From Carpediemonas membranifera (lineage: Eukaryota; Fornicata), in NCBI GenBank assembly GCA_019828565.1, contig JAHDYR010000067.1, positions 841,864 to 905,863 on the forward strand: a DNA stretch of 64,000 nt, given 5' to 3'. Both the position numbers and the translations under genes were made by a program. The notes under the pieces were generated by a model that was not told the DNA's origin, searched no databases, and saw nothing but the letters and a program-made list of their open reading frames with translations. Below, in pieces: positions 8,001-17,987 of this stretch; position 1 is the first letter of the stretch; the number at the start of each line of letters is the position of its first letter.

Positions 8001-10871
8001 AGCGAGGCCAACGACCACAACACGACTGGCAGTGCCCACAGCCCGACCCAGTCGGACAATTCGGACGAGGACAGCGACGTGCCAACACTGTCGTTCGGCA
8101 ACATCGCGGGTAGGGGGTCCCCCACCCCATTCTCCATGCCCAAGCAGGGACTGGCCTTCATCTCAGCCGAGTCAGTCGAGATTGCCTCGTCTGTGGAGGA
8201 TGGGCACACGTCCAACTCCGACGTCGACCGGCTAACACCCTACGATGACGCCATGGCCGTCGAGGACCACCTCCTGCACGGCGATGACGGCGATGTTGAC
8301 GTGGAGCAGGCTGAGCATACGCTACGCAGGGCAAAGGTGTACCACTCGTCGCTCTACAGCATCACCCGCCTCATCTACTGGGGCACGGTCCTGTTCCTAG
8401 CCATGGCCGCGGCCATCGCATTCGGGGTGGTGGTCTCGTTCGCATACGACGCTGTCGAGATCCCGATCATCATTGACGCGTTCAACGACCTTGATGCGAC
8501 CCAGCGCCTCATCACTGACCTCAAATCAGCTGACTCGACCCAGACGATCTCAGCCGTCGAGTTCATCCAGAGAGGCACGGTTGACGCGTATGAGCGCTAC
8601 TGGGAGGTCCCCGATAGTCGGACGAAGCTCGACCTCCTCAATACCCTCGCCGAGTTCGATCTCAGCGTGGAGGACGCCACCCTTGTCGCTGAGGCATGGG
8701 ATCTGTCGGATCAGATCGCATATCGCGACCACGTGGAGATGAAGATGCGGTGGATGACGCTTGACCTGCCTGACGCCGTGGGGTGCCAGATCATGGACCT
8801 CGACTACAACTACAGCGCCGAGACGTGGCATGACGCCGAGCAGGCCGTCTATGGCGACTACCGCGCGAGCTCCGGCTTCTACTCCACGAACGAAGCTGAC
8901 TCTGCCATGAACGCCACCGCCCTCGAGACGAGCGCTCGGGCGGTGTCCATGGACGACCAGTACTGGAGGCGAAAGGATCAGGCGGTGGACAACCTGAACG
9001 AGGTGCGGAACACGCTGCTGACCCGCATCGACAACGAGGCGACGGAACTCAGCGACATCCTCGACACCGTCTTCACTGTTCGTATCATCGCCACGGCTGT
9101 GTTCGTCGCACTGAGCGTCATTGTGCTTTTCGACATCCTCGTGCTCATCATCCTGAAGCACAGACTCAAGCGGCTGGCCGACCGCATCGATCAGATCCGA
9201 CACAGACTCATCGACTCCAAGGCGAACCACCACGACGAGCGCAAGACGACCAAGCGCTCCGTCCTAATCATCCAGGGCGTCCTGCTCGTCGGCCTCACTC
9301 TAGTGTCGTTTACTTGCATCGCCATCGCCGTCTATTCGACCTTCTACCAACACAGTCAGAAGACGACTCTCAGAGACAAGCTGCTCGAGAAGTCTGACAT
9401 CAGCACACACGTCTACGATGTCCTTGACGACTGGACGGACTACAAGCAGCTCTCGCGCCGCTACACCCAGAGACCGCTGTCTAACATCCTCACGGGCATC
9501 GAGACGGCTTACACCGCTCTCGAGGCATCTGTTGCCCTTATGCAGGAGCATCTCGGAGAGTATGACATCCAGCCGGACACCCTGGCTGTGTTCAATGACA
9601 ACATTGACCAGAACAACCACACGCTCATGGTCGCCATCGAGCTCATGCTGTGGGCCCAGGACATCCCAGTGACGGTGGCCACGGAGTTCCAGGATTACGA
9701 GTACGACATCACCGCCGAGAGCACGTACGAGTTCGACCAGATGCACTACACAAGACAGTATCTGTACAACAACAGCGTCGTCGACCGAACCCTCACGGCC
9801 GACGAGCAGATCAAAATCGCACGGGAGATCCTCTTCGACGACAAGTTCCACGAGAACGTCGTTACCTTCGAGGAGACGCTCTTCGTATACGAAGAGGACG
9901 CTCATGGCACAGTCGAAATAGTCATTGACTCTGCCGCTTCGTCCATGACCCAGATGGAGATCATCGTCGTGGTGTGCTTCGCCGTCATCTTCGTCTGCAT
10001 GCTCATCCAGTTCCTCCTCCTCCTGACTCTCGTCCCCACCCCCGCCAGGAAGCTCTCGGTCATCCGCCAGCGGGTCAGCGCGAAGGCCACGCAGAGGTTC
10101 TACCGCATGGCCGCGGCGACCCTGGCGGCCCTGGGCATCATCTTCCTCATCCTGACCCTGTACAGCGAGCTGTGGTTCGTAGTCAGCACGCAGGTCGACA
10201 TCCTCGACACTTCTGCGTCCAGAGCTGTGCGCTTTATCGGCGTGGCAGCCGAGGGAATATTCACAGCTTTCGACAAGGCCGACGCGAAGCAGAGGTACAA
10301 CGCCGCCGTCAGCAACCTCGCCGTGATGGAGGACCGCCACGCCATCATCACGTCGGAGTCTAACCCCTTCGTCACTGGCCTCAACCTCTTCCTCGGCGAC
10401 GAGTACTCCCTCGGCACTGCCATTACATGCCCCAGCTGCTCAGTCCTCACCGACGAGTCATACTCGCAGGCGATCTCGATGTTTATCGACGCCATACCCG
10501 AGCTGAACCCCGACAACGGCTTCGGCACGTGTCTCGCGGTCGACGGCATCAACAGTCAAGCGCTGAAGGCCATCATCGAGATCGAGCAGCAGGTGACGCC
10601 GGTTTTCCTCGGCACATTCAAGGACTACGCCAGAACCATTTCCACGGCGATGCTGGCCTACCGCCTGATCAACGTGCCGCTGTACATCTTCGCCATCGGC
10701 TTCCTCCTGCTTTCATACCGGCTTGTGTTCCAGAAGATCTTTACCGCGCTCAGCCGTGACGAGAGCATCGTGCTGAGTCTGCTTGTCATGATCCCGAAGG
10801 AACACGTCGCGAACAACATGATGCTCGCCACCTTCCTCGCCGAGAACGCCATCTCTGATAACTCTAATTAA
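5013..10871 (+). CDS. Giant polytopic Tmc-like membrane protein (1952 aa)
   Basis: The N-terminal third (to about residue 345) is about ten closely packed hydrophobic helices. It is followed by a soluble region whose segment ADKLYIQLIKAFPERDN..HAYADF (about 550-600) resembles the TPR-like domain of protist TmcB/TmcC-type sensor proteins. After a Ser-rich linker (about 605-625) come paired membrane segments near 650, 845, 1120, 1360, 1425, 1655, 1700 and 1890. These enclose large, probably extracytoplasmic domains, with a very acidic linker at about 900-1090. No cyclase or PAS domain is evident, unlike many family members. A role as a surface sensor is inference. The start could also be ATG 5172, just before the first membrane helix. 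The gene is a single exon. Confidence 0.75.
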   Translation: MGTAAPSQASTSASRHIGWLAPLHLGSVGYKSTYALASIRLSAPPFPIISIITMLVQALQLSALCMSYSDSLFFKVPRLFLPSTTSLFDDTNATSSQIILVGVMVYIAVLVGWVFLETVVARSIHISFRYRILSTLIMLTTGVLLLPLVETLAMPFIMTDSTGSDMSGLVQAVTPLSISHLIYMATALAAFIVLTGLAVLSKLIMFSGPYSDSSTLSINIPSLIVPAQPVLLMTVGLLGASRTFGLDSVHPILSALFICSIAIVYSVIVSVFPTHANAIPWAIGVYTFVAVIPVSLMSALHPTMFWVAPVVSVPLTLAVVVGRLFVLYTRITPSLIRVKDVSNGMSNVRNDSEDEVSLPRFITLSDFSLWLWFTVAVHKLFDAQIRRTADRREMLSTATIDDKTSARRRELIGRLQTLVSYACAEAFTNGRSRLTIVQYALTVSANYEAAIFEATRLPTMVERDILKGLSPITVVMLIGLHTDADRIRRKQDSGLNAEALAELNAKQKKAKEEAINARRAINSFWRALAIPKPDVNELLAISQEIHKHSTTADKLYIQLIKAFPERDNIIHAYADFVAVVQQDPEYGAQIQAAADEIANNRMMSDSSSASSSRSGSVSSGTSRAVENDILTILRTKRIRTTSNSVSRLRSAVLVLLCVITAIFVIVGGVFQVRMFVMSALIDALTASGNMDFNSAEATYLALLADCEDSYPGSFTFGDMNTVELIHARLTSSLDDLISSTEDLDASVSDIITATLFPSIFSSAREPSFIARHYRATNPATTESVYTSIIDMASSLEVSFKRVLKDNTLSTDIDFVSTNGLESLRNGINILQADILESTDLAQYVGLGIDAVALAVVVLVLLGLQFFLLRRAFNTVTLHQAENINVFLHIDRDVVDEMVTATNVAKRDRKRKTKKTAKRAIHFDVANEPEDDEHSHITDARDLARMDVGHSVSQVSIENDDTDNEDAGSEFENTPLPPLPDEVQELPEDEETDQASHSEANDHNTTGSAHSPTQSDNSDEDSDVPTLSFGNIAGRGSPTPFSMPKQGLAFISAESVEIASSVEDGHTSNSDVDRLTPYDDAMAVEDHLLHGDDGDVDVEQAEHTLRRAKVYHSSLYSITRLIYWGTVLFLAMAAAIAFGVVVSFAYDAVEIPIIIDAFNDLDATQRLITDLKSADSTQTISAVEFIQRGTVDAYERYWEVPDSRTKLDLLNTLAEFDLSVEDATLVAEAWDLSDQIAYRDHVEMKMRWMTLDLPDAVGCQIMDLDYNYSAETWHDAEQAVYGDYRASSGFYSTNEADSAMNATALETSARAVSMDDQYWRRKDQAVDNLNEVRNTLLTRIDNEATELSDILDTVFTVRIIATAVFVALSVIVLFDILVLIILKHRLKRLADRIDQIRHRLIDSKANHHDERKTTKRSVLIIQGVLLVGLTLVSFTCIAIAVYSTFYQHSQKTTLRDKLLEKSDISTHVYDVLDDWTDYKQLSRRYTQRPLSNILTGIETAYTALEASVALMQEHLGEYDIQPDTLAVFNDNIDQNNHTLMVAIELMLWAQDIPVTVATEFQDYEYDITAESTYEFDQMHYTRQYLYNNSVVDRTLTADEQIKIAREILFDDKFHENVVTFEETLFVYEEDAHGTVEIVIDSAASSMTQMEIIVVVCFAVIFVCMLIQFLLLLTLVPTPARKLSVIRQRVSAKATQRFYRMAAATLAALGIIFLILTLYSELWFVVSTQVDILDTSASRAVRFIGVAAEGIFTAFDKADAKQRYNAAVSNLAVMEDRHAIITSESNPFVTGLNLFLGDEYSLGTAITCPSCSVLTDESYSQAISMFIDAIPELNPDNGFGTCLAVDGINSQALKAIIEIEQQVTPVFLGTFKDYARTISTAMLAYRLINVPLYIFAIGFLLLSYRLVFQKIFTALSRDESIVLSLLVMIPKEHVANNMMLATFLAENAISDNSN

Positions 10872-10964
10872 ATTCTGCCTTTTATTGCTCTGGCAAGGCA
10901 CTTTTTTAATTTAAGGGCAATAATTAAACCAACAGGGCAAGGAGCCATCATTCGATCGCTTTTC

Positions 10965-12766
10965 TCACTCGGTCTGGCCAGTGAACACCCCTCCGGCGAT
11001 CAGCACATCACTGTACGTGAACCGTGTCGCCAGTAGAGGCTGCTTGGTAGGATAGACGCTCAGATGCAGCTCAGGCACGCTGTTGGTGCTGAACGGCAGA
11101 GCTGGGGCCGTCTCCTCGTCCTCGGGTTCATACTGCGGGAAACTGGCCGTGCAGGGCACCCTGGCGAGTGATCTGAGTGTGGTCATATCCCACAGGCGGA
11201 CACCGTCGACCGCAACGGTTGACAACAGCGTGCCGGAGCGGGAGAAGTCGAGATCCTTCACAGCTGCCGTGTGACCGTTGAGTGTGGCAAGTAAACGCCC
11301 CATCCGTGTGTCCCAGATCATAACAAGACCGTTCATGTCAGCGGTCGCCAGCACGCGGCCGTCTGGGCTTGCCCTGACCTTCACGGCGGCCTCTGTGTGC
11401 GGGGAGAGGGTGTAGAGGTGGCAGCTGTTGGACCCGACCCTCGTGTCAAACATGCGGGCCGTGGCGTCGGCCCCCGCGGTGACCACGATGTCGCCTGAGG
11501 TGTGGATGGTGGCGTCGTTGACGTCGGACAGATGCCCTGTGAAATGCATGCACGGGGCGGCGCGCTCGCAGTTCCAGAGCGTCGCGGTGCCGTTGTGGGA
11601 GCCGGTGACGTAGTAGAGACCGTACGGGGACCAGCTGACAGACCACACGGGGCACTTACACCCCTCCCGCCGCGCCACCTGGCCCCGGAACCCCGAAGAT
11701 CCCGCCAGCCACATGCGGACTGCCCCCTCGGCGTCGCTAGAGAGCAGCAGGGCGTTGTCTGCACTGAGGGAGAGGCTCGTGACCATGCTGCTGTGCCCGA
11801 CGAGCGTGTACCTGTTGGCCGAGGGCGCGGCGTCCCTCGGGTGGTTCAGATCCCACACGGAGATCACTCCCCGCCTCGACCCGACCATAGCAAGGTCGCC
11901 GAACCTCGAGATCGTCATCGACGAGGTCGGACCGACGTTTAGGGCCGTGAACTGGCATATCGAGGGCAGGCTGTTGGCGCTGACATGGTCTGCATGGTTC
12001 ACCATCGCCAGAATCCTCTCCTGCACCGCCATGGGCATTCTGACCCTGGGCATGTCGGGAGCACGGAACTCGTGCCGCCGTCTGGGGGGCTGGAGGGCCT
12101 TCGTGTCGTCCTCCTCCTCCTCCTCCTCTGCCTCCTCTGTGAGCACCTCCTCCATCTTTTCAGCGCATGTTACGAAGTGTTCTGGGTTCGAGACCCAGCG
12201 GTGGTCGTCCTTCAGGGTGGGGTGCACCGTGTCCCTCGAGTCCTCGTCGACCGTGGGCAGCTCCACGCTTAGACGGCCCCAGCCCCGCTGTGAGCGGCCT
12301 AGCTGTGTTGTAGTCTGCTTGGTCATCTTGATGCTCACTGTTTCGTTCACAACCTCACGGAACGCAGGCTCCATCGCCGACAGCTTCTGCTCGAGGAGCT
12401 CCCGGACTGGCGCGCCCATGCGAACACGATACTTGTACTTGATCCACTTGTATATGAGGTCGTCGCGCTTGTCGTAGGGCGCTGTGGAGAGCTGCTCGTG
12501 GGTCAAGGCGCGGAATCGGGCAATTTCGTCATCGGAAAGCGTGAAGAAGGAGTGCTGGGTGCCTATATCGTTGAAGAACTGCTTGGCTTGATCAATCTTT
12601 CGATCTGAGACGAGATGGAGATATGTGCGGATGAAAAGCGGGAAAAGCAGCTCGGACAGCTCCTGGATGAGAAAAGCGGGATAAAACGAACAATCTTGTT
12701 GAACTCGAGTGAATTGTCCACCCATTCCGAGAATTGAATGAACTGTCCAACGATCACTGACGACAT
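10965..12766 (-). CDS. TAF5: TFIID subunit TAF5, two exons
   Basis: Exon 1 (12766-12692) encodes 25 residues and exon 2 (12662-10965) the rest, giving 590 residues. Across the splice the protein reads SLEFNKIELSELLFPLF, matching without a gap the NTD2 domain of TAF5 (human form LDMYKPELSRLLYPVF, from memory). The NTD2 helices run to about residue 130 and an acidic linker lies near 200. The C-terminal half carries WD40 repeats (GHSSMVTSLSLS...MW, GHLSDVNDATIH...FDTR, GHTAAVKDLDFS...LWD). TAF5 scaffolds TFIID (and SAGA in some lineages) at promoters. The usual N-terminal LisH motif is absent, making this shorter than typical TAF5. Confidence 0.88.
12663..12691 (-). other. 29-nt GT-AG microintron in TAF5
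   Basis: On the minus strand the segment begins GTTCGT and ends TCCAG. Its removal joins NSLEFNKI to ELSELLFPLF, an uninterrupted match to the TAF5 NTD2 domain. Without removal neither frame gives a family-like N-terminus. This is the best-supported intron in the window because protein homology fixes both splice sites. Confidence 0.8.
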
Positions 12767-12774
12767 CGTTGCTC

Positions 12775-12798
12775 GCTTGCACAAAACTGCGGTTTTAT
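12775..12798 (-). promoter_or_regulatory. Putative TAF5 core promoter
   Basis: On the minus strand ATAAAACCGCAG runs into TTTTGTGCAAGC, ending 8 bp before the TAF5 ATG (12766). The second part is identical to the element at 4630-4650. The first part contains the CCGCAGTTTT variant of the recurring start-region signal. The 5' leader would be very short. Confidence 0.45.
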
Positions 12799-12931
12799 AC
12801 CCGTTTACTCCTATCTGTGCGAACACATAAGCCCCTTCCCTTTTGTGTGGGTGGCGGCCCTCGTGCCAGGACCAGTGATGAGTGTTGCCCTGTTCGATCA
12901 TCAATAAATGATGCCTCGCAGCAGTTGACCA

Positions 12932-14644
12932 CTATATGAGAATGGTGCTAGCCCGCAAACCGTCAGCAGCCTTCTCTGCCGCCAACACCGGGTCGACCTC
13001 TATTAGTGTCGAACAGTACTCCCAATCGCCTAAGTCATCGACCACAGGGTACCCAAGCTGCATCCACCGATCTGGACCATCGCCGCGCTTCTCTCTGATT
13101 AGGTACGACGACCCCCGTTTCAGCTGGTAAATGTCATTGGGGTCAACCCCGGGAAGAGTCAGGGCGCCGTTCTCGGCCGTGCTGCTAATAAATGACATAC
13201 CAGGGGAGTCCTCCCAGACAAAGAAAGCAAACCCGCTGATGCCGTCAATCGTTAGTACTCTCGCGATGGGGTGGTCGAGGACGAAGTGCTTCATATGACC
13301 AGTAGGGCGAACGAAAGGCTCAAGGAGACCAAAGTCGTCTACCCCACAGAAGACGAAGTTGCCGTGGTATCCGTTATAATAAATAACGAAGTCTGGGTCG
13401 GTGTATATTATTCTAGTGACCGCAAAGGGGAGCTCGAAGAACCCCACGACACTCTCCTCGTGCACAGTGCCGAGCCTTCCACTGGTATTCTCCCCAGCAA
13501 TCATTTGCTGGACCCGACCTTTCCTGTCATCTGTTAGTATGACGATTGCACTAAGCGCCTCGACCTGAGTTGGTCTGAAGTCAGGCGGCAGGTCCACACG
13601 CCTGAGGACATCTGTGCAATGGTCGCCGTCGAAGAAGTAACGCCGGTCAGCTGATCTTACTCCAAGGAAAACACCCTCGTCCAGGACAACGACAGTCACA
13701 CGGTCGGTGATGACGTGGTCGAGCACAAGTTTGTGCCGCGTGTGGTGGCTGGCCAGCATATACGGCGACGTCTGCCTGTCCTCGATGTCCAGCTGGACCC
13801 TTGCTGGGAGATCGACCAGACCCGCGCCCCCCACGCCATGGAAGGTGTCACTATTTGCCCCTAGGATGAAGGGGCCGTCGTTAGTCATCACCATCACATC
13901 CCCCTTGAACCCAACGATATAGCGGACCGATGGCATTCGTCTGATAGCACCGTTGGTGGCCATGTCCGCACAGCGAGAGATCCTGCGGTATGTCACGGTT
14001 GGCTTAGGAGTGTCCTCGCCCATCATGAAGAACTGGGGCGACGCCACACCGAGCAGGGCGCTACCAGGAGGCCCTTTTGAGAACAGACGGCCAAAGTAAA
14101 GTCTATAGTGGACTGTGCCAAGGCTGTCCTGGATGCTCTGGACCATGCCATCAGACTCGGAGACACGGTGGACGAATAGAAACTTCCGGCAGAGAAACCA
14201 GACTACTTTCTTCGCCTGAGAGTCCTCGGGGGGCTCGTCATTGTCAGTGGTTGCTTCATGGTCATAAAGGTCTGGATTGGCACCCAAAGCCATGCATATC
14301 GCCCATATGTTCCCCTGGTGGAGCGTGTAGATGCAGTCCGGCAGGTCCTCTGGGTTGCCGAGAACTATGTTCATGCTCAGTCGAGGGCCCTTGGTGAGGA
14401 TCGCCACGGCCTGGCGGAAAAGGACAGATGCGGTAGAATTAGTCATATGCAGCCCTTCTAATGAGGAGAGAAGGTCTTCTAACTCGATTGTGTTATCGAT
14501 ACCCCCTTCTGACGGTGGAATGGACGCTGAGTACTCCTCTCTGAACGCAGCAGCAAGTAACGACGGAATATCGCCAGGAATCCTTTGTGTAAGCGATACA
14601 GCAAGGGAGTGAGCAGCAATTAGGACTGATCTGGCATCTTTCAT
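12932..14644 (-). CDS. Divergent RCC1-like beta-propeller protein
   Basis: This 570-residue ORF begins at ATG 14644; an 11-residue extension is possible only from a GTG. The N-terminal 150 residues are helical and unrecognised. The remainder has degenerate RCC1-type blades, for example GPFILGANSDTFHGVGGAG, MIAGENTSGRLGT and FVFCGVDDFGLLEPF. The C-terminal SSTLIEVDPVLAAEK parallels AILQVDPVF in the gene at 2.5-4.4 kb, so the two are likely paralogues. It lies tail-on behind TAF5 on the same strand and overlaps nothing. Specific function is unknown. Confidence 0.6.
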   Translation of the reverse strand: MKDARSVLIAAHSLAVSLTQRIPGDIPSLLAAAFREEYSASIPPSEGGIDNTIELEDLLSSLEGLHMTNSTASVLFRQAVAILTKGPRLSMNIVLGNPEDLPDCIYTLHQGNIWAICMALGANPDLYDHEATTDNDEPPEDSQAKKVVWFLCRKFLFVHRVSESDGMVQSIQDSLGTVHYRLYFGRLFSKGPPGSALLGVASPQFFMMGEDTPKPTVTYRRISRCADMATNGAIRRMPSVRYIVGFKGDVMVMTNDGPFILGANSDTFHGVGGAGLVDLPARVQLDIEDRQTSPYMLASHHTRHKLVLDHVITDRVTVVVLDEGVFLGVRSADRRYFFDGDHCTDVLRRVDLPPDFRPTQVEALSAIVILTDDRKGRVQQMIAGENTSGRLGTVHEESVVGFFELPFAVTRIIYTDPDFVIYYNGYHGNFVFCGVDDFGLLEPFVRPTGHMKHFVLDHPIARVLTIDGISGFAFFVWEDSPGMSFISSTAENGALTLPGVDPNDIYQLKRGSSYLIREKRGDGPDRWMQLGYPVVDDLGDWEYCSTLIEVDPVLAAEKAADGLRASTILI

Positions 14645-14651
14645 CTCAGTT

Positions 14652-15149
14652 ATGGTTGGAAGCCACTGTTCAATCACAAGAGCCAGAACCCCGTGGACAG
14701 CCCCACAGGCCCTTGATACACCTCCAGTTCCCTATCAGCGCTGCTTATGGCCATTCTCGACTATTATCTTGGCTGCGGGCAGTGGTGTGGCTGGGTTCCT
14801 TCCGGTTGTCCGGCAAATCACCGCTGACTCTGCCCCAGTCACTATGATCTGGTCGATCCGGTCCATAGCCGGGGCCCCGTACGTGGACGAACTATTCGCC
14901 ATCGCCCAGCCCATGTTCAAGCTCATCCTCACTGTATCCCGGCCAGACCTCGAGGCTATACTGAACCCGCCCCTGCTGAGGCGACTGTCACACGGTCGAC
15001 TGGACCATCACAGCATGAAGGCGGCTGTGAAGCACAGCGGGCCTGGGTCAGTCGTTCATGTGTGTGTGATGGACGATTATCTCAAGTCGGCGGGGAAGCT
15101 CGCGAGGCAGGCTGGGATCACGAGATGGAAGGTCAATTTGATTAAGTAA
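14652..15149 (+). pseudogene. Truncated ferric-reductase-type NAD-binding domain
   Basis: From about 14745 the frame reads STIILAAGSGVAGFLPVVRQI, then VTMIWSIRS. This is the pattern of the NAD(P)-binding half of ferric reductase/NADPH oxidase proteins (GGxG-type turn, then a Trp-containing strand). The C-terminus (VHVCVMDDYLKSAGKLARQAG) corresponds to the final strand-helix of that fold. The FAD-binding and membrane parts are missing, and the ORF start abuts the divergent RCC1-like gene. It is best read as a 5'-truncated remnant. Confidence 0.5.
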
Positions 15150-15447
15150 ACCGAATGTATGCAAGTCGGTTCATCGGCCTGTTGGAGGGCAGCATTGGGC
15201 CTTTTCGATTTACGTATTTATCCAGTTTTTGTGTATAATGTGTTGTCAAGGTCCCGTCCCGTCCAATGCCAAGACATGGGACTGGCCCGGACCCTGTGGG
15301 GATCCATAGACTCGAGACTGACGCTCGACCCTTGCGGATTGCAGTTTCAAATCCTCGACCCAGTTGACGGTATGGCGCGCCAGTGTCTGGAACACCTCGG
15401 CGTAATCCTTGTCGTAGCACGAGTCCCAGCCCTTCTGGGCAAGAACC
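15150..15447. other. Gap between two broken genes
   Basis: No convincing plus-strand gene lies here. A minus-strand frame from 15449 (MVLAQKGWDSCYDKDYAEVFQTLA, 67 codons) looks protein-like, and its ATG overlaps the CRN-like ATG inside a CCATGG. It may be another gene fragment. Confidence is low. Confidence 0.25.
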
Positions 15448-16062
15448 ATGGCGGAAGCCGCAGCGAAACGCCTTACGTCGATGTTTGACTTCCATTATTA
15501 CGGTAATGTGGACGATACGTACTTTGCTGAGACGAAGAACTCGAAGAAGTTCAACTACCTCATCGTGCCGATAGTGAATTCCACCGGTATGGGCAAGTCC
15601 CGCGTCCTGAGCGAGGTGAGGACGAAGATCGCCGAAGACACGACGATTAAGACGGCCTACGTGGCATTCAGACGCGAGGGCAAGGATGGAAGGCCTGCAA
15701 CCATCTATCCAACTTCCGATGAGGATTTGGCTAAGTATGCTGAGTCTGTCAACAAGTTGCTCACGGAGCCCATGGAGCCGACCCAGCCAGAAGAGATTCT
15801 CTATGACACCCTTACCACTTTCGTAGAAGATATCGTGAAGGCGAAGTTTAAGGGAATCGAACCGCGCAGGTGTGAGGAGTTCGACTTGTTGACTGAGACA
15901 TTCGACACGTTCGATAAGAAGCTCTTCCTCGTGCTCGATGAGTGCGGCCTGTTCCTCAACCGGCAGACAGACGCTGGAGTTTCTGCCTACCGCGTCCTCC
16001 GGCACGCGATTCACTACACTACACGCACATTCGGAGTCAAGATTGAGAAGAGAATTCGTTTA
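15448..16062 (+). pseudogene. Crinkler/RHS-like P-loop NTPase, 3'-truncated
   Basis: The protein begins MAEAAAKRLTSMFDFHYYG. It has a Walker A-like motif in IVPIVNSTGMGKSRVLSEV (about residues 40-60) and a Walker B-like KKLFLVLDE (about 155). This combination is typical of the P-loop domain of Crinkler-like and retrotransposon-hot-spot-like proteins, which form large variable families in several protists. Near 16062 it passes into Ty3/gypsy DNA, and the ORF ends in unrelated sequence at 16173. The gene was therefore broken by the retroelement or captured as a fragment. Family assignment rests on motifs only. Confidence 0.55.
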
Positions 16063-17891
16063 CTTGGGGAAATCCGCATAGTTGACCAAAGGTCAATCGG
16101 GGTCAAACCCACGTCACTACCCCCTTCGACGAGAAAAACCCACCTACTGAAGGAAGGGAAAGAAGGTACTTAGTACTTGTCGAGGGACTTACGAGCTTTG
16201 CGTGCCTTACGCTTGATGATCTCGAGGTGCTTTATGGCACCGAGAGGCTCGTCGGTCACTTCATCGTAGCCTAGCCACTTGACCCGGGCTGAACCCTTTT
16301 TCCAGTCAATAGATACTATATCTTCGACTCTGTACTGCTCCTGATCCGACTCAGCTAGCTGCCTCATAAGGTCTTCGCTAATATCAGTCTCGAACTTCAT
16401 CAGCTTGTCAATATGAGTAGCCTTGAGCCGGTTATCGCTCAGCGACATGAGCTTAGCTCTGTTGCTAGGGAGTACCTCTACCACCTTCCACGGACCAGTG
16501 TGGGGTGTGTCGAGTTTTTGTGGAGCTTCGTTCTTCCAAAGAACGTAGTTCCCTGGCTCTAAGCCTGTGGTCTCGATCGGGCTCTGGTGAGGCCCTACTG
16601 CCTGTTTAGCCGCCTCTTCGAGGTTAGCCAGGGTGACCTTAAGGTTTTCGTAGAATCCTTTGTAGTCGAAGACGCCTAGCGTCTCTTCAGACCACAAAGC
16701 ACTGTCCATTATGTTGTGTGGGTGGCCATAGACCAGCTCGTGGGGGGTAAATCCCGTGGCCGCCTGCAGTGTACCGTTGATTATCATCCGTACTGTTGGG
16801 AGCAGGGTCGACCAGTCGTCCCTAGGAGCGATAGAGAGAGCCATCCACCTTAGGTGTCTTGCTACTTCGGCGTTACGCCTCTCCGCCAGCCCATTGCTTT
16901 GTGGGTGGTAAGGTGTCGTGAAGTGACGGCTGACCCGTAGGGTGTCCGTCAACGCTTTGACTATCTGGTTTGCGTATTCTGGTCCGTTGTCTGACAGGAG
17001 CTCCTTAGGTAGCCCGTGCCTCGAGAATACGTTGTCCCATAGGGCTTGCGCGACGGTGTCTCCGTCGATGCTCGCTACCGGAATGAGTTCCGTGTATCGC
17101 GTGAACATATCCGTCGCTACAATGATGTAGCGGGCGCCCCTCTGATCCTTCGGAAGAGGTCCCATGGAGTCGACCGCTACGGTCTCCCAGGGTGACGTTC
17201 TAGTCGACGACCCAGCCTCAGGCTGCAGATAGTTCTTCATCCTTGCCTTAAGGCAGATCGGGCATGTGCGAACAATTCGCTTGCAGTCTTGCAACCTGCC
17301 TGGCCAATAGGCCATGGTCCTCAGGCGCTGGTAAGTAGCGTTTGTTCCACTATGGAACTGATGTGCGACCTTGAGGTACCGCGAGCGAATATCGCCTTCT
17401 GGTATGATGGGGACGGCGTCCTTCAAGTAAACGCCGTCCACCAGGGTTACTCCGTCGAGTTTCACCCAACCTTCCTTAGTAGACTCGGGCTGCTTGGCCT
17501 GGTCATCCCGAACCTCCTCTAAGGATGGTCCCAGGGTCGCTTCCCCCACATCTAGCAGGTTCGCTTGTTCCTGGTTACCAGAAGGAATATCCCTCGACAG
17601 CATATCCGCCATCTTGTTTGACTCACCCGCAATATGCGTGATGGAGAAATTGTAGTCTGATAGAATCATAACCCATCTGAGCAGCTTCTTTGAAAGTTCC
17701 TTTCTCTTCAAGAGATAGACTAAGTTCTGGTGATCAGTATGAATCTCGATCTCGTCTTTAAGACGGAAAAGCTGTGCCATGTCGGGTCGAGTCAGACAGT
17801 AGATGATTGCGTGGATTTCTTGCTCATATGTGGGCCAACGCGACTGAGCCGGCGTGTGGACACCTGCGAATGTGCTGAAGGTTGAACGTTT
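16063..17891 (-). mobile_element. Ty3/gypsy element A, 5'-truncated chromovirus
   Basis: The open frame at 17890-16170 keeps the RNase H end (TYEQEIHAIIYCLTRPD), an HHCC integrase zinc domain (HQFHSGTN ... CPICLKARMKN), the DDE core (VAVDSMGP, LSDNGPEYANQI, NGLAERRNAE) and a C-terminal chromodomain (VKWLGYDE). Gag, protease and most of the reverse transcriptase are missing, and truncation falls at about 17891. Downstream of the stop is a purine-rich tract followed by TGACGTGGG, a plausible 3' LTR start. It is closely related to elements B and C but not identical. Confidence 0.8.
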
Positions 17892-17934
17892 ACATAAACT
17901 GCGGGAGGAGAGCGAGGACCGCGTCACATCCTGC

Positions 17935-17987
17935 TGTGGCGTAAACGACGGGTATTCGAGAATTCGTTTTAATCAGGTGATGCGTCA
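17935..17987 (-). repeat. 3' LTR of gypsy B (53 bp), overlapping the pol stop
   Basis: It is identical to 22818-22870. A polypurine tract (AGGGAGGG) immediately precedes it. The last codons and TAA of the pol ORF (17969-17971) lie inside this repeat, an unusually economical arrangement. Confidence 0.7.
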
